Assembly (NCBI GenBank): GCA_965220305.1
Contig: OZ244817.1
Coordinates: forward strand, 1,674,001 to 1,738,000
Reading direction: 5' to 3'
Length of the DNA stretch: 64,000 nt
Origin: G965220305 sp965220305
Lineage (GTDB): Bacteria > Chloroflexota > Dehalococcoidia > Lucifugimonadales > UBA3495
Shown piece by piece: positions 51,035 through 59,600 of this stretch. The notes beneath the pieces were generated by a model that worked only from the letters and a program-made list of their open reading frames with translations, did not search any database and was not told the DNA's origin. Made by a program: the position numbers and the translations under genes. Within the stretch, counting starts at the first letter, position 1; every line of letters starts with the position of its first letter.

Positions 51035-52087
51035 ATGAACTTTTCCCTGCCAACCCTGTTCCTAACCCTGGCCGCCATCCCCCTCCTCCTAGCCGCCTGC
51101 GTTGGCTCAGATGAGGCCAACTCGGGAACCAATAGCAACCGCCTGGAAACCGCGAAGGAGCGGGGACACCTCAACTGCACCTCCCACGTTAGCTTTCCCG
51201 GTTTCGGTTACCAGGACTCCTCCGGGAACTATCGAGGCTTCGACATCGACCTGTGCCGCGCCGTGGCCGCCGCCGTATTCGGCGACCCCAACGCCTTGGA
51301 GGTAAGGCCCCGGACCTTCGCCCAGCGGGTCGAGGACATCCAATCTGGCGAAAGCGACGTCGTCTCCATGACCACCACTTGGACCAGCGGTCGGGAGGCC
51401 GCCTGGGGCAACTTCGCCGCCATTATGTTCTACAACGGCCAGGCATTCATGGTGGGCCAAGACAGCGGCTACAATAGCGCGCTGGACATGGACGGGGCCA
51501 AGGTGTGTGTCACCGGCAGCACCACCACCGAGTTGAACCTGGAGGAATACTTCCAGGAGAACGGACTAGCCCTGGAAACTGTCGTCCACGAGGACAGGAT
51601 TGCCGTCTATGATGACTACGAAGAGGGCCTCTGCGACGCCGTGACCGACGACGTATCGGCGCTGGAGGCGGTGCGGCACGACTTCGACAATCCAGACGCC
51701 CACAAGCTGCTGCCGGAAACCATATCCAAGGAACCCCTCAGTCCCCTGGTCCCCCACGGTGACGAGCAGTGGTCCGACCTGGTCCGAGCGGTGATGTACG
51801 TGTTAATCAACGCCGAGGAGTTGGGCGTAACCCAGGCTAACGTGGAGGCGATGCAGTCGGAGGGCAACACGGCGGTGCGGCGCATGTTGGGGGCCGAGGG
51901 CGAGTTCGGCCAGGCCGACCTGGGCCTGAAAGCCGACTTCGCCGTGGACGTAATCAAGGGCGTGGGCAACTACGGCGAGATTTACGACCGCTACATGGGC
52001 CCCGAGGGAGAGTCTTTCACCCTGGCCCGGGGTCTCAACCGCCTCTGGACCGACGGCGGCCTGATTTACGCCCCGCCGCTGCGGTGA
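51035..52087 (+). CDS. Amino acid ABC transporter substrate-binding lipoprotein (family 3)
   Basis: 350 residues. Lipoprotein signal with lipobox LLAAC at residue 22. SBP_bac_3 domain of the AapJ/BztA type (general L-amino acid): ERGHLNCTSHVSFPGFGYQDSSGNYRGFDIDLCRAVAAAVFGD (typed in parts), VSMTTTWTSGREA, GQAFMV, GAKVCVTGSTTTELNLEEYF, CDAVTDDVSALEAVR, and a C-terminal GLKADFAVDVIKGVGNYGEIYDRYMG. Anchored outside the membrane, it captures polar amino acids. No permease genes follow; a terminator lies 105 bp downstream, so it is an orphan binding protein. Confidence 0.93.
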   Translation: MNFSLPTLFLTLAAIPLLLAACVGSDEANSGTNSNRLETAKERGHLNCTSHVSFPGFGYQDSSGNYRGFDIDLCRAVAAAVFGDPNALEVRPRTFAQRVEDIQSGESDVVSMTTTWTSGREAAWGNFAAIMFYNGQAFMVGQDSGYNSALDMDGAKVCVTGSTTTELNLEEYFQENGLALETVVHEDRIAVYDDYEEGLCDAVTDDVSALEAVRHDFDNPDAHKLLPETISKEPLSPLVPHGDEQWSDLVRAVMYVLINAEELGVTQANVEAMQSEGNTAVRRMLGAEGEFGQADLGLKADFAVDVIKGVGNYGEIYDRYMGPEGESFTLARGLNRLWTDGGLIYAPPLR

Positions 52088-52417
52088 GCGGTGCTCCATT
52101 CAATCTCTAGGCGGCGTCAGAGCCGCCCGGGGATGGCCGACGTCGGGTAGTCGGGGCCTTTTCCCGTCACGGGCCAGTAGATGTTCACCAGAAAGGCCCG
52201 GCGGTCAGTGCCGGGCCTTTCCTATACATGACACCACCCTTCAATACAGGGGCTTTAAATTGCCCCAAGAAACCCGCTCCTGGTGAGTCCGTCTTTCGAC
52301 AAGCTCAGTATGAGCGGTAATTGGGCCCACTCTTGGTGACCCGGTCGAACCAGGGCGGGAAAGTATCCACACTTCAGGTGGGCAGTATTGGCTGCCGCCA
52401 ACTGCCCGCAAAACCAG
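52088..52417. other. Intergenic region between convergent genes
   Basis: Holds the terminator at 52192 and one copy of the CTTTCGACAAGCTCAG repeat (52289-52318). No gene. Confidence 0.45.
52192..52220. terminator. Bidirectional terminator
   Basis: Perfect 11-bp stem AAAGGCCCGGC, 7-base loop, GCCGGGCCTTT, with T/A runs on both sides. It serves the binding-protein gene on the plus strand and possibly the lactonase gene on the minus strand. Confidence 0.85.
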
Positions 52418-53440
52418 CTACCCAGCCAACTCCGCAATCGAGATCCAGGCTGGCCTGTTGCCCAGCGGAACGGTCGCCGACCGGCTCAGTTCCCCCGTAT
52501 CCTGGTTGACGCTGAAGACGGCCATTTGGCCCGATTCCTGCCCGGCGGAGTAGATGAAGTTGTCCTGGGGCCCCATGCACAGGGCGTTGGGTATGGGTTC
52601 GGCGGCCACGATGCCGTTGGCGCTCAACTGCCCCGTGGCGGTGTCCACTGTGAAGCAGGCGATGCTGTTGTGGCCCCGGTTGGGGGCGTACAGGAATTTC
52701 CCCGAGGCGCTGACCTGAATCTGGGAGCAGGTGTTCCGCTCGGTGAAGTCCGCGGGGATGGTGGGTACGGTCTGGAACAGGGACAAAGTTCCCGTGGCCG
52801 GGTCCAGGCGGTAGCCGCTGACGCTGCAACCCTGCTCGTTGGAGAAGTAGAGCACGTCCAGGGAGGGGTGGAAGCAGAAGTGGCGCGGCCCCAGAAACTC
52901 TTCCGGCTCAACCCGGGCGGGCGAGTTGGGGGTGATATGGCCCGTATTCTCGTCGAACCGGAATTGAAAGACGGCGTTGGGGCCGTTCCCCGCGATGTGG
53001 GGCACAAAGGCGTAGCTGTTGGTGGGATCGGTCTGCATGGCGTGGGCCCCGGTGGCCGTCTCCAGCCACTCGATGGGAGCGCCCCCCACCGAGCCGTCGT
53101 CCCCAATGGGGTGGACTCCCACGTGGGCGCCCTGGTAGTAGGCCGAAAGCACAAATTTGCCCTTGCGGTCGATGCCGACGAAGGTGGGATTGGCCTCCAG
53201 CGACACCTCGCCGTTCCTGGTGAGGGCCCCGTTGGCCTGGTCGATGCTAAAGCTGACTAGCAGGGGGACGTCCCGGCATCCGATGTAAAGAAAGTTCCGG
53301 TCCGGGCTCAGGACCATGGTGAACGGTCCGCCGGGCACGGCCACATCGCCCTGGGGGGCCATGCTGCCCGTCTGGGGGTCCACGGTGAAAGTGGATACCT
53401 TGTCGTCCTCCTGTACGGCGACGTACATGTAGTGAGCCAT
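52418..53440 (-). CDS. Lactonase family beta-propeller protein (6-phosphogluconolactonase YbhE type)
   Basis: 340 residues, seven-bladed propeller repeats visible as strand pairs: YMYVAVQEDDKVSTFTVDPQTG, FTMVLSPDRNFLYIGCRD, PTFVGIDRKGKFVLSAYYQ, ATGAHAMQTDPTNSYAFVPH, RHFCFHPSLDVLYFSNEQG, IQVSASGKFLYAPNRGHNS. The Arg-His and Asn-Arg-Gly-His motifs match the Pgl/lactonase active site. AGGAGG precedes the start. It hydrolyses a sugar lactone, perhaps 6-phosphogluconolactone; the substrate was not tested. It is followed upstream (minus strand) by an alpha/beta hydrolase gene. Confidence 0.9.
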   Translation of the reverse strand: MAHYMYVAVQEDDKVSTFTVDPQTGSMAPQGDVAVPGGPFTMVLSPDRNFLYIGCRDVPLLVSFSIDQANGALTRNGEVSLEANPTFVGIDRKGKFVLSAYYQGAHVGVHPIGDDGSVGGAPIEWLETATGAHAMQTDPTNSYAFVPHIAGNGPNAVFQFRFDENTGHITPNSPARVEPEEFLGPRHFCFHPSLDVLYFSNEQGCSVSGYRLDPATGTLSLFQTVPTIPADFTERNTCSQIQVSASGKFLYAPNRGHNSIACFTVDTATGQLSANGIVAAEPIPNALCMGPQDNFIYSAGQESGQMAVFSVNQDTGELSRSATVPLGNRPAWISIAELAG

Positions 53441-53450
53441 AGCTTCCTCC

Positions 53451-54263
53451 TCAGGCGGCCCGCGCTGCTAGGAATTCCCGCACCTGTTGGGTGCACCACT
53501 CCGGGTAGATGGCGTTGATGCCGTGCCCCAAACCGGGGTAGACCACCAGCCGCGAGTTGGGTAGCTGCTGGGCCATAAACTGTTGTTGCTCCAGGGTAGA
53601 CGTGGGCGATTCCTCCCCAACCAGCAGGAGGGTCGGGGTCTCAACCTCCTTCAATTGGGGGCCGAAGTCGAGGGTATCCAGGTAGGCCTGAAGCCGGCGA
53701 CCGATGGAAGAAGAGGTGCGGTCCATTTCGGCGATGTACCACTCCTCCATTCCCGGCGGCGACACCCGGGTGTCCAGCCGGTTATTGATGGTGGCGGTGG
53801 ACCAGGCCCCGATGCTCTGGCTCATGCTGGAGTCCCAGTCCCCTCCCGTGCCGGAACGCTCCCTACGGGGCAGGCGGCAGGGGGTGTTGCACAGCACCAG
53901 GGCCCGGGTCCGCTGGGGGTATTTATGGGCGAACTTCAACCCCATGATACCGCCAAAGGACTCGCCCACGTAGACCACCCGGTCTATGCCCAGGTGGTCT
54001 AAGATGCGGCACAGGTCATCAACGAAAATATCCAGGTCCGGCTCGTACTGGTCCTCGGGTATGGCGGAAAGGCCCATGCCCCGCATGTCGGGACGCAGGA
54101 CGCGGAACTCGTGGGCCAAGGGCGGCACCCAGTTGTACCAAAACTTGCCGCTGCGGGAGAACCCATGCTGTAGCAGTATCGCCGGTCCGGGACGCCAGGG
54201 CTCGGTGTAATCGTCGTCGTAATAGTGCAGTTCCACGTCCGGGCCCACGGGCAGAGTAGGCAT
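53451..54263 (-). CDS. Alpha/beta hydrolase (lactonase/haloperoxidase type)
   Basis: 270 residues from the ATG at 54263 (GGAGGTAA before it; a longer start is unsupported). Strand AILLQHGFSRSGKFWYNWVPPL (oxyanion), VLRPDMRGMGLS, nucleophile elbow YVGESFGGIMGL (Ser), acid region LLVGEESPTST, base PGLGHGINAIYP (His). The layout is that of 3-oxoadipate enol-lactonase and related hydrolases. It lies 10 bp upstream of the beta-propeller lactonase gene, so the two are an operon. Confidence 0.92.
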   Translation of the reverse strand: MPTLPVGPDVELHYYDDDYTEPWRPGPAILLQHGFSRSGKFWYNWVPPLAHEFRVLRPDMRGMGLSAIPEDQYEPDLDIFVDDLCRILDHLGIDRVVYVGESFGGIMGLKFAHKYPQRTRALVLCNTPCRLPRRERSGTGGDWDSSMSQSIGAWSTATINNRLDTRVSPPGMEEWYIAEMDRTSSSIGRRLQAYLDTLDFGPQLKEVETPTLLLVGEESPTSTLEQQQFMAQQLPNSRLVVYPGLGHGINAIYPEWCTQQVREFLAARAA

Positions 54264-54361
54264 GGCGTTACCTCCGAAGCCCATGCCTGTTCCACTAGGA
54301 CGGGGATGGGCCAATTATCCCTTGCCGGGTCGCTGGAGGCCGGCGGCGGGCGCTTTAGCCT

Positions 54362-54814
54362 TTAGGTAGTGGGGCCGAAGCCGGGCATGTGGGCCCAGGC
54401 CATCCCTTTGGCGTCATGCGTCACTTCTACATCTTTGCCCTTGGAGTCCCGCAGCCCCAGGGGATGCTGCACCAACTCAATCATGTTCCCATCGGGGTCG
54501 TTGATGTAGGTTGAGTGGCCGTTGCTGTAGGCGCGGACGCTGGGCTTGGAATAGGGCACTCCCAGGGCGTCCAGGTTGGCGATCATCTCCTCCCAGTCCA
54601 CAACCTCCACGGCAAAGTGGCCCGAGGGGTTGGGGTTGGGGGTATGGGTGCTGTGAATCTCGGCGTTGCCGATACGCAACTGTAGCTGTCCCTGGTTGAG
54701 CTCCTGGCCCCGGTCCAGATACTCGGCGCCCAACACCTTCTCGTACCACTCCCGGGTGCGCGCCTTGTCGCTAATATTGATATTGATGTGCTGTATCATC
54801 GAAACTCTGGACAT
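54362..54814 (-). CDS. VOC-family (glyoxalase/bleomycin resistance type) protein
   Basis: 150 residues from the ATG at 54814, with AGGAGT before it. The single VOC beta-alpha-beta-beta-beta unit plus half of a second: IQHININISDKARTREWYEKVLGAEYL, LQLRIGNAEIHSTHTPNP, HFAVEVVDWEEMIANLDALGVPYSKP, YINDPDGNMIELVQHP. The metal-binding His/Glu positions (IQHINI, HFAVEV, NMIELVQ) are present. It could be a dioxygenase, isomerase or lyase; the substrate is unknown. Confidence 0.9.
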   Translation of the reverse strand: MSRVSMIQHININISDKARTREWYEKVLGAEYLDRGQELNQGQLQLRIGNAEIHSTHTPNPNPSGHFAVEVVDWEEMIANLDALGVPYSKPSVRAYSNGHSTYINDPDGNMIELVQHPLGLRDSKGKDVEVTHDAKGMAWAHMPGFGPTT

Positions 54815-55395
54815 AGCTACACTCCTTTCGTCTGAAACGTCATCCACGGCCGAGTTTCTCGACCGGGATGCTGTAAGCACGAGTATAGCACCGTGGGTTG
54901 AGGCTGTCAGCAAGGTTACAGGCCCCAGGGCAGCCAGCCCTGTGAGACGTCCAACTTCACGGGCCAAGGGGCTCAATGAGCCCCCAACTGAATTGCCGCT
55001 TACTGACATTTTCTGGTTGTGGCAGGCCGGCAATTAACCTAATCTACCGGATGGGTGTCTGCACCCATGCCCGGCCCCATGCTCCAGAGTTGACCCCCAT
55101 CCCTGACCCGTCGGACACCGACCCGGACTGGTACACTGGAGGGAAGAAGCGGACGCCTCCGGACGCTCACGGTGAGCTTACCAGACCACGGGCCAACCGG
55201 GGCGGCGAGCATGGCGAAACGGCGGGCCTAGGGGTCTGCCGCAATGTTGGCCTGGGGAGTGAGGCGCCACGGTTTGTTCGGGTCCGGTATGTTGCTACTG
55301 CGTAGGGCTGGGAAGTCCGGCCAGACCGGGACGGCGATCACCGGGCCAGCACTTTAACAATTGAATATTCTTTCCCAGAACGACGGGAGGTGAAG
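54815..55395. other. Intergenic region before the CRISPR locus
   Basis: No gene seen, including no truncated cas6, cas5, cas7, cse1, cse2 or cas3. An AT-rich stretch TTTAACAATTGAATATTCTTTCC (about 55350-55378) may be the cas1 promoter. GGGAGG just before the cas1 ATG is the ribosome site. Confidence 0.5.
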
Positions 55396-56352
55396 ATGTT
55401 ACGAGGTAGATTGGGCCTGGAAACCGCCAGAATTCCCCATGCCGATCGGCATGGCCTGCTGTGGTTGTCCCGAGGCGCGCTGACCGTGCGCGATGGGACC
55501 CTTCGGTTCGAGCGTCAGGGAAGACTGGACGCCGATAGCGGCCTGGAAAGCGGCGAGTACGGCATTCCCTTTCAGTCCCTGTCCATGATTCTGCTGGGGC
55601 CCGGTTCCACGGTGAGCCACGACGCGCTTAGGCTGATGGCCCGCCACGGTACGGCCCTGGTGGCCGTGGGCCAGGATGGAGTACGCTGTTACACCGCCCC
55701 GCCCCTGATGCCAGACACCTCCGACATTGCTCGAAGGCAGATGCGGGCCTGGGGCGACCCGAAAGGCCAACGGCTGACCATAGCCCGGAAGATGTACGCC
55801 CTGCGTTTGGGGGAAGTACTGCCGCCCCTGGAAATAGCGGCCCTGCGGGGCATTGAAGGCGCGCGAATGCGTCGGACGTACCAGTTGGTGGCCCAAAGGT
55901 ACGGCATAAAATGGGGCCGGAGACGTTACGACCGCACGGACCCGGGCTGGGCGGACATTCCGAACCAGGCCATCAACCACGCGTCGGTGGCGGTGACCTC
56001 GGCGGCGGTGGTAGCGGTGACGGCGACCGGGGCCATTCCCCAACTGGGGTTCATCCACGAGCACAGCGGCGAGGCCTTCGCCCTGGACATTGCCGACCTG
56101 TTCCGGGACAAGGTGTTGCTGCCCGCGGCCTTTCAAGCGGCCAGCGAAGTTATGAAGCGGCCCGAGTTGGACATTGAACGTCACACCAGGAGGATTACCG
56201 GGGAGACGTTACGCAAGGAGCGGGTAATATCCAAGATGATTGACTCCATCAAGACGCTGTTCCAGGACGTGCCCCCGATTGAAGAGGGGCTCGCCGAGGC
56301 TGAGTTGGAAACGGACGTGTACCCAGAGGTTGACGAAGGAGACATGGAATGA
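55396..56352 (+). CDS. cas1e: CRISPR-associated integrase Cas1, type I-E
   Basis: 318 residues from the ATG at 55396 (GGGAGG before it). The catalytic subunit of the Cas1-Cas2 integrase that inserts new spacers. It matches the I-E form: LRGRLGLETARIPHADRHGLLWLSRG, GSTVSHDALRLMARHGTALVAVG, the Glu of LRGIEGARMRRTYQL, WGRRRYD, the His of LGFIHEHSG and the Asp of FALDIADLFRDKVLLP. The tail is long and acidic (EAELETDVYPEVDEGDME). It overlaps cas2 by four bases. No Cascade or cas3 gene lies upstream, so the adaptation module stands apart from interference genes in this window. Confidence 0.97.
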   Translation: MLRGRLGLETARIPHADRHGLLWLSRGALTVRDGTLRFERQGRLDADSGLESGEYGIPFQSLSMILLGPGSTVSHDALRLMARHGTALVAVGQDGVRCYTAPPLMPDTSDIARRQMRAWGDPKGQRLTIARKMYALRLGEVLPPLEIAALRGIEGARMRRTYQLVAQRYGIKWGRRRYDRTDPGWADIPNQAINHASVAVTSAAVVAVTATGAIPQLGFIHEHSGEAFALDIADLFRDKVLLPAAFQAASEVMKRPELDIERHTRRITGETLRKERVISKMIDSIKTLFQDVPPIEEGLAEAELETDVYPEVDEGDME

Positions 56353-56636
56353 CGGTAGTAGTAACGGTGAACGTGGAGGCCAGGTACCGGGGGTTCCTGG
56401 CCTCTACCATGTTGGAGATAGCCCCGGGAGTATACACCAGCCCGGAAATGACCAGGGGTATTCGGGACCGGGTGTGGGAAGTGCTGACCCGATGGTACGA
56501 CGCCCTGGGGCAAGGGTCAATAGTAATGACGTGGCGAGACCCGGCGGCGGTGGGCCAGCAGCAGATTAGGACTCTGGGAGAGTCTCCAAAGGAGATAGTC
56601 GACGCGGACGGGGTATACCTGGTAAAGTATCACTAG
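56349..56636 (+). CDS. cas2e: CRISPR-associated endoribonuclease-like protein Cas2, type I-E
   Basis: 95 residues, with the ATGA overlap to cas1. It has the Cas2e ferredoxin-like fold pattern: VVVTVNVEARYRGFLASTMLEI, VWEVLTRWYDALGQGSIVMTWRD, and QQQIRTLGESPKEIVDADGVYLV at the end. It is the structural partner that holds the Cas1 dimers together. The stop is followed after 47 bases by the first repeat. Confidence 0.97.
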   Translation: MTVVVTVNVEARYRGFLASTMLEIAPGVYTSPEMTRGIRDRVWEVLTRWYDALGQGSIVMTWRDPAAVGQQQIRTLGESPKEIVDADGVYLVKYH

Positions 56637-56683
56637 TTTGGTAAGGTCCGATAATAGACCCACAACAATATTCCCCAAATAGG
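56637..56683 (+). promoter_or_regulatory. CRISPR leader, unusually short
   Basis: 47 bases between the cas2 stop and the first repeat. It begins TTTGGTAAGG, which contains TTGGT, the motif known as integrase anchoring site in E. coli I-E leaders. An AT-rich middle (ACAACAATATTCC) and CCCAAATAGG precede the repeat. GGTC...GACC makes a short inverted repeat. No clear IHF site (WATCAANNNNTTR). The promoter for the array may lie here or inside cas2. Confidence 0.5.
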
Positions 56684-59600
56684 GGTTCCCCCGCACACGC
56701 GGGGATAGACCGGGTAGCCTGTGGCCCAAAGTCTCGGTCAAAGTGGTTCCCCCGCACACGCGGGGATAGACCCGCGTCTGCTCATCAGCAAAGACGCTAT
56801 CGAAGGGTTCCCCCGCACACGCGGGGATAGACCGCAGGCTATAGGGCTATCCCACACCACCGAAACGGTTCCCCCGCACACGCGGGGATAGACCTTCTGC
56901 AGCATTCGGTAGGGGTTGGGTTGGGGGGGTTCCCCCGCACACGCGGGGATAGACCCGGCAGCAGCTGACACTGGAGGGTACTTTGACGGGTTCCCCCGCA
57001 CACGCGGGGATAGACCCGGTGCACCGGAGCTACCGCCCATGACTGCGACGGTTCCCCCGCACACGCGGGGATAGACCGTAGACATCGAGTCCACCAACGA
57101 GATTGTCTGGGGTTCCCCCGCACACGCGGGGATAGACCCGGACGCACTCTCCGGCTGAATGGCGCGGGCCAGGTTCCCCCGCACACGCGGGGATAGACCG
57201 CGACGTTTGCGCGGGGTGGCATGGACGACGATGGTTCCCCCGCACACGCGGGGATAGACCCTCGGTGGTCAGCATCAAAATGCCGCTCCCCGAGGTTCCC
57301 CCGCACACGCGGGGATAGACCCTGCTCCGGGTGGTGCTGGCCCGGGGCATTTCCGGTTCCCCCGCACACGCGGGGATAGACCTCCACAGTGGATTGCTGA
57401 CCTATCGGAGGACTAGGTTCCCCCGCACACGCGGGGATAGACCCCCTAATCCCCTTCGCCGGAACAGCCCTGGACGGGTTCCCCCGCACACGCGGGGATA
57501 GACCGATTTTACGGCCCAGACTATGCCGCCGATGCAGGGTTCCCCCGCACACGCGGGGATAGACCTCACCCGCACCGGGTTGGAGGGGTAGCCGAGGTGG
57601 TTCCCCCGCACACGCGGGGATAGACCGTCACCCCCACCATTTCTGCGGTCTAGGTTATGGGTTCCCCCGCACACGCGGGGATAGACCGTATTCGGGAATC
57701 CCTATCTCGGCGTAGAGCCGGGTTCCCCCGCACACGCGGGGATAGACCCCCACCAGCAAGGACAATATGCAAGTGGACCCGGGTTCCCCCGCACACGCGG
57801 GGATAGACCCCCTTGGCCGCTCCCGGCCATAGACCACAGACTGGTTCCCCCGCACACGCGGGGATAGACCCCCGCCTACGTACCTACCATCCTGCTTTTT
57901 GCTGGTTCCCCCGCACACGCGGGGATAGACCGCTGGAACAGGGTTAGTCAGACTCCCAGCCTACGGTTCCCCCGCACACGCGGGGATAGACCCTGCGGGC
58001 TGAGTGTTGCTAGCGGGCAGGTGTCGGTTCCCCCGCACACGCGGGGATAGACCGCCAGAGCCATTTTCCCCCACGCATTGACACTAGGTTCCCCCGCACA
58101 CGCGGGGATAGACCTTGAGCGCCTGATAGTAGGGCCTCCATCCTGCCGGTTCCCCCGCACACGCGGGGATAGACCGGTGTGTGCCTGCAGGCGGACAAAT
58201 GGCGTCAAGGTTCCCCCGCACACGCGGGGATAGACCCTCCGGGAACCGCGTGCGGAACTCGGCTACGGTGGTTCCCCCGCACACGCGGGGATAGACCCAC
58301 TTAGGCAGGCGATTGGCAGACCATGAAAACGGTTCCCCCGCACACGCGGGGATAGACCCGAATACGGATTGACGGTAACGGGGCAAATGCCGGTTCCCCC
58401 GCACACGCGGGGATAGACCCTTTAGGGTCATCTGGGTTGACCGGCGGAATCAGGTTCCCCCGCACACGCGGGGATAGACCCGGGACGCCTTCGCCATTCC
58501 GGGATTCGGGCCAGGTTCCCCCGCACACGCGGGGATAGACCCGGCGACTTCCACCACGCCGGCAGTCGATTTTGGGTTCCCCCGCACACGCGGGGATAGA
58601 CCCGCCGCACGGAAGGTCTGCACGATGCGGTCGCGGGTTCCCCCGCACACGCGGGGATAGACCGATGTCCCGTATCTATTAAGGGATTCGATGACCGGTT
58701 CCCCCGCACACGCGGGGATAGACCCTCTTGACCCGCCCGTAGAGGCTTTGCCAATCCGGTTCCCCCGCACACGCGGGGATAGACCCCCGCCGATACCGTC
58801 AACCATCCGCATGTTTCCGGTTCCCCCGCACACGCGGGGATAGACCCGATGCCGAGCGGGAAGAGTGGTATAACCAGTGGGTTCCCCCGCACACGCGGGG
58901 ATAGACCCCTACCAGCCACCTAGCCGGGTACTGGTGCGGCGGTTCCCCCGCACACGCGGGGATAGACCCTCGCCATGGGTGTTGGGGTACGTGGCCTGGA
59001 CGGTTCCCCCGCACACGCGGGGATAGACCGTTCTGCGGGACCATCTTCCCGATGCCCGGGGAGGTTCCCCCGCACACGCGGGGATAGACCCGGGCCTGTC
59101 TGGGCCGGCGGTTTCCCGGGAAAGGTTCCCCCGCACACGCGGGGATAGACCCTACCGATACATGGGAGGGGGAGCAAACAGCTTGGTTCCCCCGCACACG
59201 CGGGGATAGACCGCAGCAGAGCATCGGCTTCGATAGCGGGTAGCCGGTTCCCCCGCACACGCGGGGATAGACCCGTAGGGGTAATAACACGATGGCGGAT
59301 GTATGCGGTTCCCCCGCACACGCGGGGATAGACCCTTCTCGTGGTCCTTTTCTGAGCGGTACCACGCGGTTCCCCCGCACACGCGGGGATAGACCTTTTG
59401 GGGGCCGAGGGCGACCAGCGGGAGCTATGGTTCCCCCGCACACGCGGGGATAGACCCTCCCCACCCGGTACTCCACGACGTAGCCGGTGGGTTCCCCCGC
59501 ACACGCGGGGATAGACCGCAGTCCGTCGGCGGCGCCGGGAGGGAGGCCACGGTTCCCCCGCACACGCGGGGATAGACCCTGGATGGCTTCGAGGACCTCG

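Noticed and set aside
56654..56660. ATAGACC in the leader as a remnant of an older repeat
   Set aside because: Only 7 bases match and it is 51, not 61, bases from the end of the first repeat.
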